59,373 bases of DNA from a bacterium (lineage in GTDB: Bacteria > Planctomycetota > Planctomycetia > Kolteriales > Kolteriaceae), in contig JAIEPU010000122.1 of assembly GCA_019748235.1 (NCBI GenBank), positions 1-59,373 of the forward strand, read 5' to 3'. Position 1 is the first letter of the stretch. Every line of letters starts with the position of its first letter. Below are positions 18,418-26,490 of the stretch, one piece after another. A program made the translations under genes and the position numbers. The notes below the pieces were generated by a model. The model did no database searches. It worked only from the letters and a program-made list of their open reading frames with translations, and had not been told where the DNA came from.

Positions 18418-20171
18418 ATACGATCGAATTTCTCCGCCGTTCCTATGTCGAAGCACTTCGGTCGGTCACTTCCGATCCCGATCGATTCGCCCAACTGCTC
18501 CGGCCGACGCAAGATCCTAAGTTCGGCGACTATCAAGGCAATGCCGCGATGTCGCTCGCCAAGGAGCTCGGCGAGAAGCCGCGCGACGTCGCGCAGCGCA
18601 TCGTTGATGCCCTTCCACTGGGAGAAGACTTCGAGTCGGTCAGCATCGCCGGTCCCGGATTCATCAATATCCGTCTCAGCGAAAGCTTTCTTCGAAGCGA
18701 GCTTGTCAAGAGATGGAGCGATCCTGCCGATGGCTTAACGCCGCTTGATCCGCCTCAATCGATGATCGTCGATTATTCGAGTCCCAACGTCGCTAAGCCG
18801 ATGCATGTCGGGCACCTTCGCAGCACAATCATCGGCGATGCCATCGCGCGCATCTATCGCGCCCTGGGCTGGAAGGTCACGGCCGACAATCATCTCGGCG
18901 ATTGGGGCACGCAGTTCGGCATGCTGATCTACGGCTGGCGAAACTTGCGGGACGACGAAGCCGCCAAGAAGAGTCCGATTCAGGAACTGGCCCGGCTTTA
19001 CAAGCTCGTCAACGGGCTGTCGGAACAAAACCCCACGATCGCCCGCGCGTGTCGTAACGAAACCGCCAAACTGCATGAGGGAGATCCGGAAAATCTCGCT
19101 CTCTGGAAAGAGTTCATGCCCTGGTGCCTCGCGGATCTGGAAAAGATCTACGAACGGCTCGATATTCACTTCGACTCTTATCAAGGGGAAAGCTTCTATC
19201 AGCCGATGCTCGCCGAGGTCGTCGCGTCGCTAAAAGAGCTTGGAATCGCCAACGAAAGCGAGGGGGCGATTTGCGTCTTTTTCCCCGACCCCGATGAAAA
19301 GGTCGACAAGGAAGGGAATCTCGTCCCTCTCTTTCCACCGACGATCATTCAGAAGGCGGATGGCGCGTTTACCTATGCGACCAGCGATCTTGCATGCATC
19401 AAGCATCGTGTTGAGCATCTTCATCCTGATGTGATCGTTTATGTCGTGGATGATCGGCAAAGCCTCCACTTCGAGCAGATCTTCCACACCGCCGGCCGCT
19501 GGGGATTTACCGGAGCGGAACTCGTTCATGTCGCTTTCGGCAAGATCACCGGCAAGGACGGCAAGCCTTACAAGACGCGCGAAGGGGGGACCGTCGGTCT
19601 CGAAACGCTGCTCGACGAAGCTGTCGAACGGGCCCGGAAAGTCGTCGATGAAAACTCTGGGGATCTCGACGAAGAAGAGCGAGCCAACGTCGCTGAAGTC
19701 GTCGGCCTGGGAGCGGTCAAGTACGCCGATCTCTCGCAGAATCGGATGAGTGATTACGTCTTCGATTGGGACAAGATGATCTCGCTGCAGGGAAACACCG
19801 CCACGTACCTGCAGTACGTTTACGCCCGCAATCGAAGCATCTTCCGAAAGGGAAATGTTCTTCCCGAAGAACTCGATCCCTCACGGACAGAGATTATTCT
19901 GGCGCATCCGAGCGAGCGAGCTCTCGGCTTGAAACTGTTGCAGTTTGGCGAATCGGTCGCGCAAGCCGCCGAAGACTATAAGCCAAATGTGGTGACCAAT
20001 TACCTATTCGAATTGGCGAACGCCTACAACGCATTCTTCCGGGACTGCCACGTTCTGAAGGCGGAAACACCTGAATTACGTGATAGTCGGCTGATCTTGT
20101 GCGAGCTCACCGCGCGAACCATTCGCCGCGGCCTTGACCTCTTAGGAATTAGAACGGTCGAGCGGATGTAA
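18414..20171 (+). CDS. argS: Arginyl-tRNA synthetase
   Basis: ArgRS charges tRNA-Arg. The 585-residue class Ia enzyme has the N-terminal Add-1 tRNA-binding domain, the HIGH box as HVGH in SSPNVAKPMHVGHLRSTIIG, the DNHLGDWGTQFGMLI block, and the DALR anticodon-binding C-terminus ending GIRTVERM. The KMSKS loop is replaced, as in most bacterial ArgRS; FGKITGKDGKPYKTREGG fills that place. The start codon overlaps the stop of rsfS, an arrangement that ties the synthetase to a ribosome-dormancy factor. No T-box or other leader is visible. Confidence 0.97.
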   Translation: MNTIEFLRRSYVEALRSVTSDPDRFAQLLRPTQDPKFGDYQGNAAMSLAKELGEKPRDVAQRIVDALPLGEDFESVSIAGPGFINIRLSESFLRSELVKRWSDPADGLTPLDPPQSMIVDYSSPNVAKPMHVGHLRSTIIGDAIARIYRALGWKVTADNHLGDWGTQFGMLIYGWRNLRDDEAAKKSPIQELARLYKLVNGLSEQNPTIARACRNETAKLHEGDPENLALWKEFMPWCLADLEKIYERLDIHFDSYQGESFYQPMLAEVVASLKELGIANESEGAICVFFPDPDEKVDKEGNLVPLFPPTIIQKADGAFTYATSDLACIKHRVEHLHPDVIVYVVDDRQSLHFEQIFHTAGRWGFTGAELVHVAFGKITGKDGKPYKTREGGTVGLETLLDEAVERARKVVDENSGDLDEEERANVAEVVGLGAVKYADLSQNRMSDYVFDWDKMISLQGNTATYLQYVYARNRSIFRKGNVLPEELDPSRTEIILAHPSERALGLKLLQFGESVAQAAEDYKPNVVTNYLFELANAYNAFFRDCHVLKAETPELRDSRLILCELTARTIRRGLDLLGIRTVERM

Positions 20172-20388
20172 GAAAGGCGTGAAAGGTCCTTTAAGCTGGG
20201 TCGAGTCCGCTGAGCCATCGGCAGAGAACATCGGGTTTGAACCTAGCTCGATGATTCGACGGGAAAATGCTGGATCAGAAACGACGCAGCCTACATGTGA
20301 TCGGTGGAAACGATTTCGAATTGATGATTCAACGAGTTCGTCTTCGTTCGTAAAATAACTGCTTCGGAAACGTCAAAGAGAGTGCATC

Positions 20389-20988
20389 ATGGAAAAGTTC
20401 ACCAAGCTGACTGGATTAGTTGCCCCCCTCGATCGCGTCAATGTCGACACCGATCAGATCATCCCCAAGCAGTTTCTCAAGCGAATCGAACGGACCGGCT
20501 TCGGTGAATTCCTTTTCTTCGATTGGCGCTACAAGAACGGCGATCCCAAGAACGTCGATCATGACTTCGTTCTAAATCTACCCCGGTACAAAGGGGCGAC
20601 GATCCTCATCTCCCGCGCCAACTTCGGCAGCGGTTCCTCACGCGAACATGCCCCGTGGGCGCTCTCGGACTATGGCTTCCGCGCGGTGCTCGCCCCCAGC
20701 TTCGCGGACATCTTCTTCAACAACTGCTTCAAGAACGGCATGTTGCCGATCCGTTTGTCTGAAGAGCAGATCGAAGAGCTCTTTCAAAAGACCTGGAAGA
20801 CGCCGGGCTACGAACTCACGATCGATCTTCCCAATCAGAAAATCGTTTCATCGGACGGCATCAACTGGAGCTTCGACGTCGATCCCTTCCGGAAGGAATG
20901 CCTCATCGAAGGGCTCGATGACATCGGCTTGACACTCCGGCATGAAGCGGACATTGCCCGTTACGAAAAGGCGCATGGCATCGCTTAA
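20389..20988 (+). CDS. leuD: 3-isopropylmalate dehydratase small subunit
   Basis: LeuD is the swivelling small subunit of isopropylmalate isomerase in leucine synthesis. The 199-residue protein has [16 protein letters not shown], the signature [13 protein letters not shown] and [17 protein letters not shown]. Length and motifs fit LeuD rather than the small subunit of homoaconitase. The start is ATG 20389 behind AAGAGAG. The catalytic partner LeuC is not adjacent, so the two subunits are encoded apart or leuC lies outside the window. Confidence 0.96.
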   Translation: MEKFTKLTGLVAPLDRVNVDTDQIIPKQFLKRIERTGFGEFLFFDWRYKNGDPKNVDHDFVLNLPRYKGATILISRANFGSGSSREHAPWALSDYGFRAVLAPSFADIFFNNCFKNGMLPIRLSEEQIEELFQKTWKTPGYELTIDLPNQKIVSSDGINWSFDVDPFRKECLIEGLDDIGLTLRHEADIARYEKAHGIA

Positions 20989-21042
20989 CGTTGTTCGCCA
21001 GACCGAGCGAATGGGAGCGGGTGATTAACGAAAGGGCTTCTC

Positions 21043-21816
21043 ATGCGTCAGTTCGTTTTATCCTCACTCCTGATCGGGTTCGCGACCTTCGCCATGTCCC
21101 CTCACGGTGTTGCCGATGAAACTGCAAATCCTGACGATCGATATGAATTCCGCCAGGAACACGATCCGAACGGGATTGGCAAGTTTTACATGGGCCGAGA
21201 AATCGCTCATGTGATGGGACATCAGGGAGCCGATTGGCTCGAACGCCCCGAGCGTGAAGAAGAAGAGCAGCCCAAGAAGCTTGTCAACTTGCTTAAGCTC
21301 AAACCCGGCATGAACGTTGCCGATATCGGCGCCGGCACGGGTTACATCACCTTTCCCATGGCCAAGAAGATCGGCCCGGACGGCAAGGCCTATGCCGTTG
21401 ATATCCAGCCTGAAATGATTGACTTGCTTCGCCAGCGGATGAAGAAGCGGAAAGTCACCAACATCGAGCCGATTCAAGGGACCGAGAAGGATCCGAAGCT
21501 TCCGGATTCATCCATTGATCTAATCATTATGGTGGACGTCTATCACGAGTTTTCCTTTCCCTTTGAAATGACGGAAGGAATGGTCAAGGCGCTCAAGCCG
21601 GGTGGCCGACTCGTCTTTGTCGAATACAGGCTCGAAGATCCAAACGTTCCGATCAAGCTCGTTCACAAGATGTCCGAAGCTCAGGTGATCGCGGAAATGA
21701 AGCCTCACCCGCTTCGTTGGGTCGGCACAATCGGCAATCTTCCCCGTCAACACGTCATCATCTTCGAAAAGAACGGCGGACCGGAGGATAAAGAGAAGCC
21801 GACTTCAGATTCTTAG
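21043..21816 (+). CDS. Exported class I SAM-dependent methyltransferase
   Basis: This 257-residue protein has a Rossmann methyltransferase core: motif I VADIGAGTGYITFPMA near residue 92, acidic AVDIQPEM for the adenosyl ribose, and LIIMVDVYHEF as motif IV. Unusually, it starts with a signal peptide (MRQFVLSSLLIGFATFAMSPHGVA), so the enzyme is expected outside the cytoplasm where SAM is not normally available. Similar exported methyltransferases occur in planctomycetes and proteobacteria, with unknown substrates. It follows leuD by 54 bases on the same strand and converges on the FHA gene 27 bases away. Confidence 0.87.
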   Translation: MRQFVLSSLLIGFATFAMSPHGVADETANPDDRYEFRQEHDPNGIGKFYMGREIAHVMGHQGADWLERPEREEEEQPKKLVNLLKLKPGMNVADIGAGTGYITFPMAKKIGPDGKAYAVDIQPEMIDLLRQRMKKRKVTNIEPIQGTEKDPKLPDSSIDLIIMVDVYHEFSFPFEMTEGMVKALKPGGRLVFVEYRLEDPNVPIKLVHKMSEAQVIAEMKPHPLRWVGTIGNLPRQHVIIFEKNGGPEDKEKPTSDS

Positions 21817-21843
21817 ACAACCCCGCGATGAAACGACAAATCT

Positions 21844-22530
21844 TTACTCGTCGTCGTCCCGTCCCGACTTTGGTTCCGAGATGTTGCGCGAGTATTGAGA
21901 GAGAATGGTGAGAAGGGCTTGGACCCGTTGCCAACTGGAAATGGAAAGTTTGGCATCCTCCGCACCGAGCGGAATCTGCACATTACTAACGGCGTCCGCC
22001 AGACCGCGATGGAGGAATTCGATCACCTCTGCCAATTGAGCGGCTTGGGCGGGTGAAAGTCGCATGGGAAGCGGTGGAGGGTCATTGCGGAAAACGTCAA
22101 CCTGACCCTCTTCATCTCCGAAATCGAACTCATCGGAGCCGGGATTCGTTTGAAGCTCGATGACGTCTTCGTCCCCCTCTTCGGTTGGGCCGCTTTCGTC
22201 CTCTTCTTCGAGCTGTCTGATCTGCGCTTTAATCTGTTCGAGGGTGCCGTACACCAGGGTCGATCGGCCGAGGTTAATACGATCACCGACCCGCATCAAT
22301 CGGAGCTGGACCGTCTCACCGTTGACTCTTGTTCCATTCGTGCTGTCCAGATCGGTGAGAACGAGCTGTCCGTGATCTTCTTGAATCTTGGCGTGAAAGC
22401 GACTGACACGATCATCGTTCAATCGGATGGCGTTTCCTTCTTCGCGACCAATGGTGACCGGTGTTTCCAGGTTTAGGAAGCATCGACCCTTGTCGACTCC
22501 CTCGATAACCTGGAAAGAAACCCGCTTCAT
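21844..22530 (-). CDS. FHA-domain phosphothreonine-binding protein
   Basis: The 228-residue protein has an N-terminal FHA domain (residues about 4-95) with the canonical blocks TIGREEGNAIRLND, VSRFHAKI and DSTNGTRVNG. The phosphothreonine-contacting Arg, Ser and Asn residues are intact. An acidic linker (EEEDESGPTEEGDED) leads to a helical C-terminal region of unknown fold. FHA domains read Ser/Thr kinase signals, which are abundant in planctomycetes; no kinase of that type is adjacent. I chose ATG 22530; the frame is open four codons upstream to a GTG. Confidence 0.93.
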   Translation of the reverse strand: MKRVSFQVIEGVDKGRCFLNLETPVTIGREEGNAIRLNDDRVSRFHAKIQEDHGQLVLTDLDSTNGTRVNGETVQLRLMRVGDRINLGRSTLVYGTLEQIKAQIRQLEEEDESGPTEEGDEDVIELQTNPGSDEFDFGDEEGQVDVFRNDPPPLPMRLSPAQAAQLAEVIEFLHRGLADAVSNVQIPLGAEDAKLSISSWQRVQALLTILSQYSRNISEPKSGRDDDE

Positions 22531-22677
22531 CGCCGACACCACTCCCTACTGAAGAAAGAACCACACCTGCCAGCCTACGTTCCTGGTTGAGCTTATTCAA
22601 ATCGAGCAAGGAAGAGCATCACAATGAGCAGAATTCGGAGCCAACTCTCTCATCTCGACATTCCCGGAGCACAATCA

Positions 22678-24762
22678 TTATAACGCATCGTCGAGTACAT
22701 TCCCTAAAGCCTGAGCTCCTTGGAGCGGTTCCTGACAGGTGAAATTCTCACAGATATAGGTCGTCAGTCCCGACCCCGACTCTTTCTTTCCCGCCAAGAG
22801 TGCGATCGATCCGATCTCTTCTTCCGATACGCCAGGCCGCCGAAGCGCTACGACCTTATCTGGAATGAAACGATTCCGCAAAATCGCCAGTCCGTCTTGC
22901 ACGTCGTTCGAATGAGGGTCCCCGACCAAGACGATCTCTCGCGTCGGGCCTTGATGAATCGAAAGCGCAATCATCATCTGGGCGGCCGCCATCGGAGATT
23001 GCTTCATCACCCCGCTGAAGAGTCGTAACGTCCGATCAGTCTTTTCGAAAAGATCCTCTCGCCCGGTCAACTTCGTGAGCCGCGCCAAAGCGGTGGCCGC
23101 CATCGAGTTCCCCGAGGGGATCGCGCCGTCGTGAGGATCTTTTCCTCGCGCGATCAATTCCTCGTGGGTCTTACCCGTATAGAAGAACCCTCCGTCCTCT
23201 TCGTCCCAAAATTCATCAATCATTACACCCACGACGGCGAGTGCCTCATCGATCCATCGGCGATCGAACGTTGCCTCGTAAAGGGAAACGAGCCCATTCG
23301 CGAGATAGGAGTAATCTTCCAGGTAACCATTCAGCCGTGATCGGCCGTCTTTGTAAGTGCGGTAGAGTTTCCCTTCCGGCGTCCGCATCTTGTTCAGCAG
23401 AAAGTTTGCCGCGTTGATCGCCGCTTGAGCATAGGGTCCGCGTCTTCCTCCATCGACGACCGCCAGCGTGTCGATCATCATTCCATTCCAAGACGTCAAC
23501 ACCTTTTCATCTCGTCCAGGGGCAATCCGTTTCGAGCGCACCTCGAAAAGCTTTTCCCTTCCAACCTTCAACCGGCGGCTCAAATCCTCCTCAGTGATAC
23601 CCAACAACTTCGCGGTTTGATCCATCGGCTTGGCGAGGTGGAGGATATTTGAGTGCTCCCAATTACCTCCTTCACTCACGTCGTACGCGTAGCAGAATGT
23701 GCTTCCGAGATCTTCACCCAATTCACCGATCACCTCGGCACGACTCCAGACGAAGAACTTTCCTTCCTCTCCTTCACTATCCGCATCTTGTGTGCTGTAA
23801 AACGGTCCTTCGGGAGATGTCATTTCGCGGAGCACATAATTCAATGTTTCCTCGACGGCATTCGAAAAGGATTGCCGTAGCGCGGGATCTTCGGTCGCCT
23901 GCGCGGCTTCATGGCAAGCGAGCGGAATCAATGCATTGTCATAAAGCATCTTTTCGAAGTGTGGCACCAGCCAATGAGCATCGACCGAATATCGATGAAA
24001 TCCTCCCCCAAGCTGATCATAAATCCCGCCGCGGATCATGTGATCGAGTGTCAATTCCACCAGCGAACGATAGTCGTGGTCCTTGGTTCGCGCGGCCGCT
24101 CGAAGGAGAAGCCGAAGTTCGGTCGAATGAGGAAACTTCGGCGCGGTGCCGAGCCCTCCATAGCGTCTGTCGAAATAACGTTCCAGTTCGCGAGCACTCT
24201 CCTTAATCATCGATGTGGTGGGCATATCACTCCCGGCGGTCACTTGATTTTGCAAGTCCACTCGACGAGTAACATCGTCCGCCGCTTCGAGCACTTCTTG
24301 CCGACGATTCATCCACGCATCCGACAAGTACCGACAGATCGTCACGAATGCCGGCATCCCATGTCGCGGCTCAGGAGGAAAATAAGTCCCTGCATAGAAC
24401 GGCTTCAGATCCGGAGTTAGCCAAACGGACATGGGCCAACCACCATGCTGCGTGATGAGTTGAGTCGCGGTCATGTAAATCTGATCCAGATCGGGCCGCT
24501 CTTCACGATCAACTTTCACATTGATGAACAGCTCATTCATCACCTGTGCGGTCGCGGGATTCTCGAAGCTCTCCCTCTCCATCACATGGCACCAATGACA
24601 GGCCGAGTAGCCAATGGATAAAAAGATCGGCTTCCCCTGGGCCCGTGACACTTCAAGTGCCTCTTTCCCCCACGGATACCAGTCGACCGGATTATGCGCG
24701 TGCTGAAGCAGGTAAGGACTCGTCTCATGAGCAAGGCGATTCGTATGCTTCTCGTCCGACAT
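22678..24762 (-). CDS. YyaL/SSP411-type thioredoxin-domain protein
   Basis: This 694-residue protein belongs to the DUF255 family. It opens NRLAHETSPYLLQHAHNPVDW and has a thioredoxin-like domain with the CxxC motif SACHWCHVM near residue 50. A long (alpha/alpha)6 toroid similar to N-acylglucosamine epimerases follows, with KVLTSWNGMMID and IPSGNSMAATALARL. The biochemical role is unsettled. The start ATG 24762 follows AGGGGGG; the open frame extends 84 codons upstream, but homology begins at the ATG. It diverges from the cupin gene 143 bases away. Confidence 0.93.
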   Translation of the reverse strand: MSDEKHTNRLAHETSPYLLQHAHNPVDWYPWGKEALEVSRAQGKPIFLSIGYSACHWCHVMERESFENPATAQVMNELFINVKVDREERPDLDQIYMTATQLITQHGGWPMSVWLTPDLKPFYAGTYFPPEPRHGMPAFVTICRYLSDAWMNRRQEVLEAADDVTRRVDLQNQVTAGSDMPTTSMIKESARELERYFDRRYGGLGTAPKFPHSTELRLLLRAAARTKDHDYRSLVELTLDHMIRGGIYDQLGGGFHRYSVDAHWLVPHFEKMLYDNALIPLACHEAAQATEDPALRQSFSNAVEETLNYVLREMTSPEGPFYSTQDADSEGEEGKFFVWSRAEVIGELGEDLGSTFCYAYDVSEGGNWEHSNILHLAKPMDQTAKLLGITEEDLSRRLKVGREKLFEVRSKRIAPGRDEKVLTSWNGMMIDTLAVVDGGRRGPYAQAAINAANFLLNKMRTPEGKLYRTYKDGRSRLNGYLEDYSYLANGLVSLYEATFDRRWIDEALAVVGVMIDEFWDEEDGGFFYTGKTHEELIARGKDPHDGAIPSGNSMAATALARLTKLTGREDLFEKTDRTLRLFSGVMKQSPMAAAQMMIALSIHQGPTREIVLVGDPHSNDVQDGLAILRNRFIPDKVVALRRPGVSEEEIGSIALLAGKKESGSGLTTYICENFTCQEPLQGAQALGNVLDDAL

Positions 24763-24905
24763 AAATCCCCCTAAGCCTCCCACGGGATGAGTTTCAACGT
24801 CTAATTCTATGGTTCCATTGCTGATGACACGGAATTTAGCGATATCCTTGAAGTAGCGAGCAGCAGACGAAAATGCGTCCGAGAGCGTCCAGACGAGAAG
24901 AAGTG

Positions 24906-25286
24906 ATGACGAACAACGCGGATGATCGAACAACACCGAGCGCACGATTTGCCATCGCGGACTTTTCGCAGATCGATCCCGTGCGATGCCCCTGTGGTTG
25001 GGCCCGACGAGCATTCGGTAATATTCCCGGCGCCCCCCTCAGCCTTCATACTGTCGACATCGAGCTCGATGCCGAGACACATTTCCATGAAGGCCATACC
25101 GAGGTCTACTACATCCTTGAGTGCGATTCAGAAGCACAGATGGAACTCGACGGCCGCCGAATCCCCATCACGAAGGGTCAAAGTATCTACATTCCACCAG
25201 GCGTTCGCCACCGAGCCATCGGGAAGATGAGAATTCTGAATATTGTCCTACCTCCGTTTGATCCCGCCGACGAACACTTCGACTGA
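24906..25286 (+). CDS. Single-domain cupin protein
   Basis: The 126-residue protein has both cupin motifs: THFHEGHTEVYYILE (metal-binding His-His-Glu) and GQSIYIPPGVRHRAIG (final His). The predicted double-stranded beta-helix starts near residue 40. Such small cupins are isomerases, dioxygenases or sugar binders; the sequence does not say which. It has two cysteines in VRCPCGWARRAF upstream of the barrel. I chose ATG 24906, preceded by GAAGAAG; the frame is open 11 codons upstream. Confidence 0.88.
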   Translation: MTNNADDRTTPSARFAIADFSQIDPVRCPCGWARRAFGNIPGAPLSLHTVDIELDAETHFHEGHTEVYYILECDSEAQMELDGRRIPITKGQSIYIPPGVRHRAIGKMRILNIVLPPFDPADEHFD

Positions 25287-25436
25287 ACCTGCAAAATACA
25301 CTGTTAAACTTTGTCGGTTTTTCCGGGGACGACGCTCCTGTCGCACGGCCGAGACAGATAAACGTATTTCTCTGCGGCCACAATCTACCGCCCGTCCGTT
25401 CATCGCGCATGATTCCGAAAACTTCGGAGACCTACC

Positions 25437-26270
25437 ATGCGCCGTTCCCTCAAAGACAAACGAATTGTGATCACTGGCTCCTCGAGCGGCATCGGGCGGG
25501 CACTGGCAATGGAGACTGCTCACCGGGGAGCACGCGTCGTATTGGCGGCGCGAAGCGTCGGTGAACTTGACCAAGTCGCTGAGGAAATTCGGCGTTCGGG
25601 CGGGACAGCGCTCGTCGTTCCCACCGATGTCACGAATCCGGCCGACCGTGAACGACTCTTTGATGCGGCCCAGCAAGAGTTCGGCGGGCTCGACATCCTC
25701 ATCAACAATGCCGGCGTTGCGGCACATGGACACTTCATTGACCTTTCGCCTGAGATCCTTCGCCAGACGATGGAGCTCAACTTCTTCGCGACTGCGGAGA
25801 ACTGCCGTCTCGCCATTCCGATCCTCGCACAGGGTCATGAACCGATGATCGTGAATGTCAGCTCCATGGCGGGGCGACGGGGTGTGCCGGCATGGACCGA
25901 TTATGCCGCCAGCAAATTCGCCGTCTGCGGGTTCTCTGAATCACTCCGGGCGGAACTCGTCCGTTTTGGCATCGACCTCATGCTGGTCGTCCCTGGACTG
26001 ACGAAATCTAACTTTGGAAAACATCTTCTTGCCCGGCACGGACGTCTTCCCGCGCAATTTGACTCTGGAGTGACACCAGAAACGGTCGCTAATCTGGTCT
26101 CCAACGGAATGGAACGAGGCAAGCACGAGCTCCGCATCGAACGTGATGCTCGATTGCTCCTTTTCGTGAATTGGCTCGCCCCTCGATTCGTTGATTGGCG
26201 AATGGCGAAGATCGTGAGACGACTCTATTCCAAGGAAATTGCTCAGCGGACACCCGTTTCCGTCAGTTAA
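25437..26270 (+). CDS. Short-chain dehydrogenase/reductase
   Basis: This 277-residue NAD(P)-dependent SDR has the TGSSSGIGRA cofactor loop, NNAGVAAHG after beta4, the catalytic Ser in VNVSSMAG and YAASK for Tyr/Lys. An Arg in AARSVGELD after beta2 suggests NADP(H). The C-terminal extension (LLLFVNWLAPRFVDW) is hydrophobic and may attach the protein to the membrane. ATG 25437 follows GGAG at seven bases. The gene is 150 bases after the cupin and is followed by a 12-bp perfect hairpin. The substrate is unknown. Confidence 0.93.
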   Translation: MRRSLKDKRIVITGSSSGIGRALAMETAHRGARVVLAARSVGELDQVAEEIRRSGGTALVVPTDVTNPADRERLFDAAQQEFGGLDILINNAGVAAHGHFIDLSPEILRQTMELNFFATAENCRLAIPILAQGHEPMIVNVSSMAGRRGVPAWTDYAASKFAVCGFSESLRAELVRFGIDLMLVVPGLTKSNFGKHLLARHGRLPAQFDSGVTPETVANLVSNGMERGKHELRIERDARLLLFVNWLAPRFVDWRMAKIVRRLYSKEIAQRTPVSVS

Positions 26271-26304
26271 TACTCAACCACCAAAGCACCCAAATCACCC
26301 ATTT

Positions 26305-26339
26305 CGCCGGCATTCCGGCCCTTCTATGGAATGCCGGCG
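26305..26339 (+). terminator. 12-bp perfect hairpin after the SDR gene
   Basis: CGCCGGCATTCC (26305-26316) pairs perfectly with GGAATGCCGGCG (26328-26339) around an 11-base loop. It lies 35 bases after the SDR stop and 151 bases before the next start. The T-run that follows (ATACCAATTTCCC) is weak, so it may be an mRNA-stabilising or regulatory structure rather than a simple intrinsic terminator. Confidence 0.6.
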
Positions 26340-26490
26340 ATACCAATTTCCCTTCCGGCAAAATGAACAGACTGTTACACAAGGTCTATTCAGCGGGCTT
26401 CGAAATCGGGAAGTCTTCTTTCCCTTCGACAGCTCTCGGGGCGTAACTGCCACTCCAGGAGGGAGTGGTTTCTTCTATTCGTGGGTCGGA

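Noticed and set aside
20215..20245. GGTTCAAACC-like T-loop on the minus strand downstream of argS
   Set aside because: The bases around it do not form T, D or acceptor stems, so it is not a tRNA.
16741..20311. Shared run of 15 bases (ATCGGTGGAAACG core) at 16744 and 20297
   Set aside because: One copy is inside xdhC coding sequence and no longer context matches; judged chance.
24763..25014. 84-codon upstream extension of the YyaL-type gene
   Set aside because: It has no likeness to the family, while ATG 24762 has a strong ribosome-binding site.
26239..26490. 84-codon upstream extension of the PAP2-GT fusion
   Set aside because: It overlaps the SDR gene and reads through the 12-bp hairpin; the family start fits ATG 26491.
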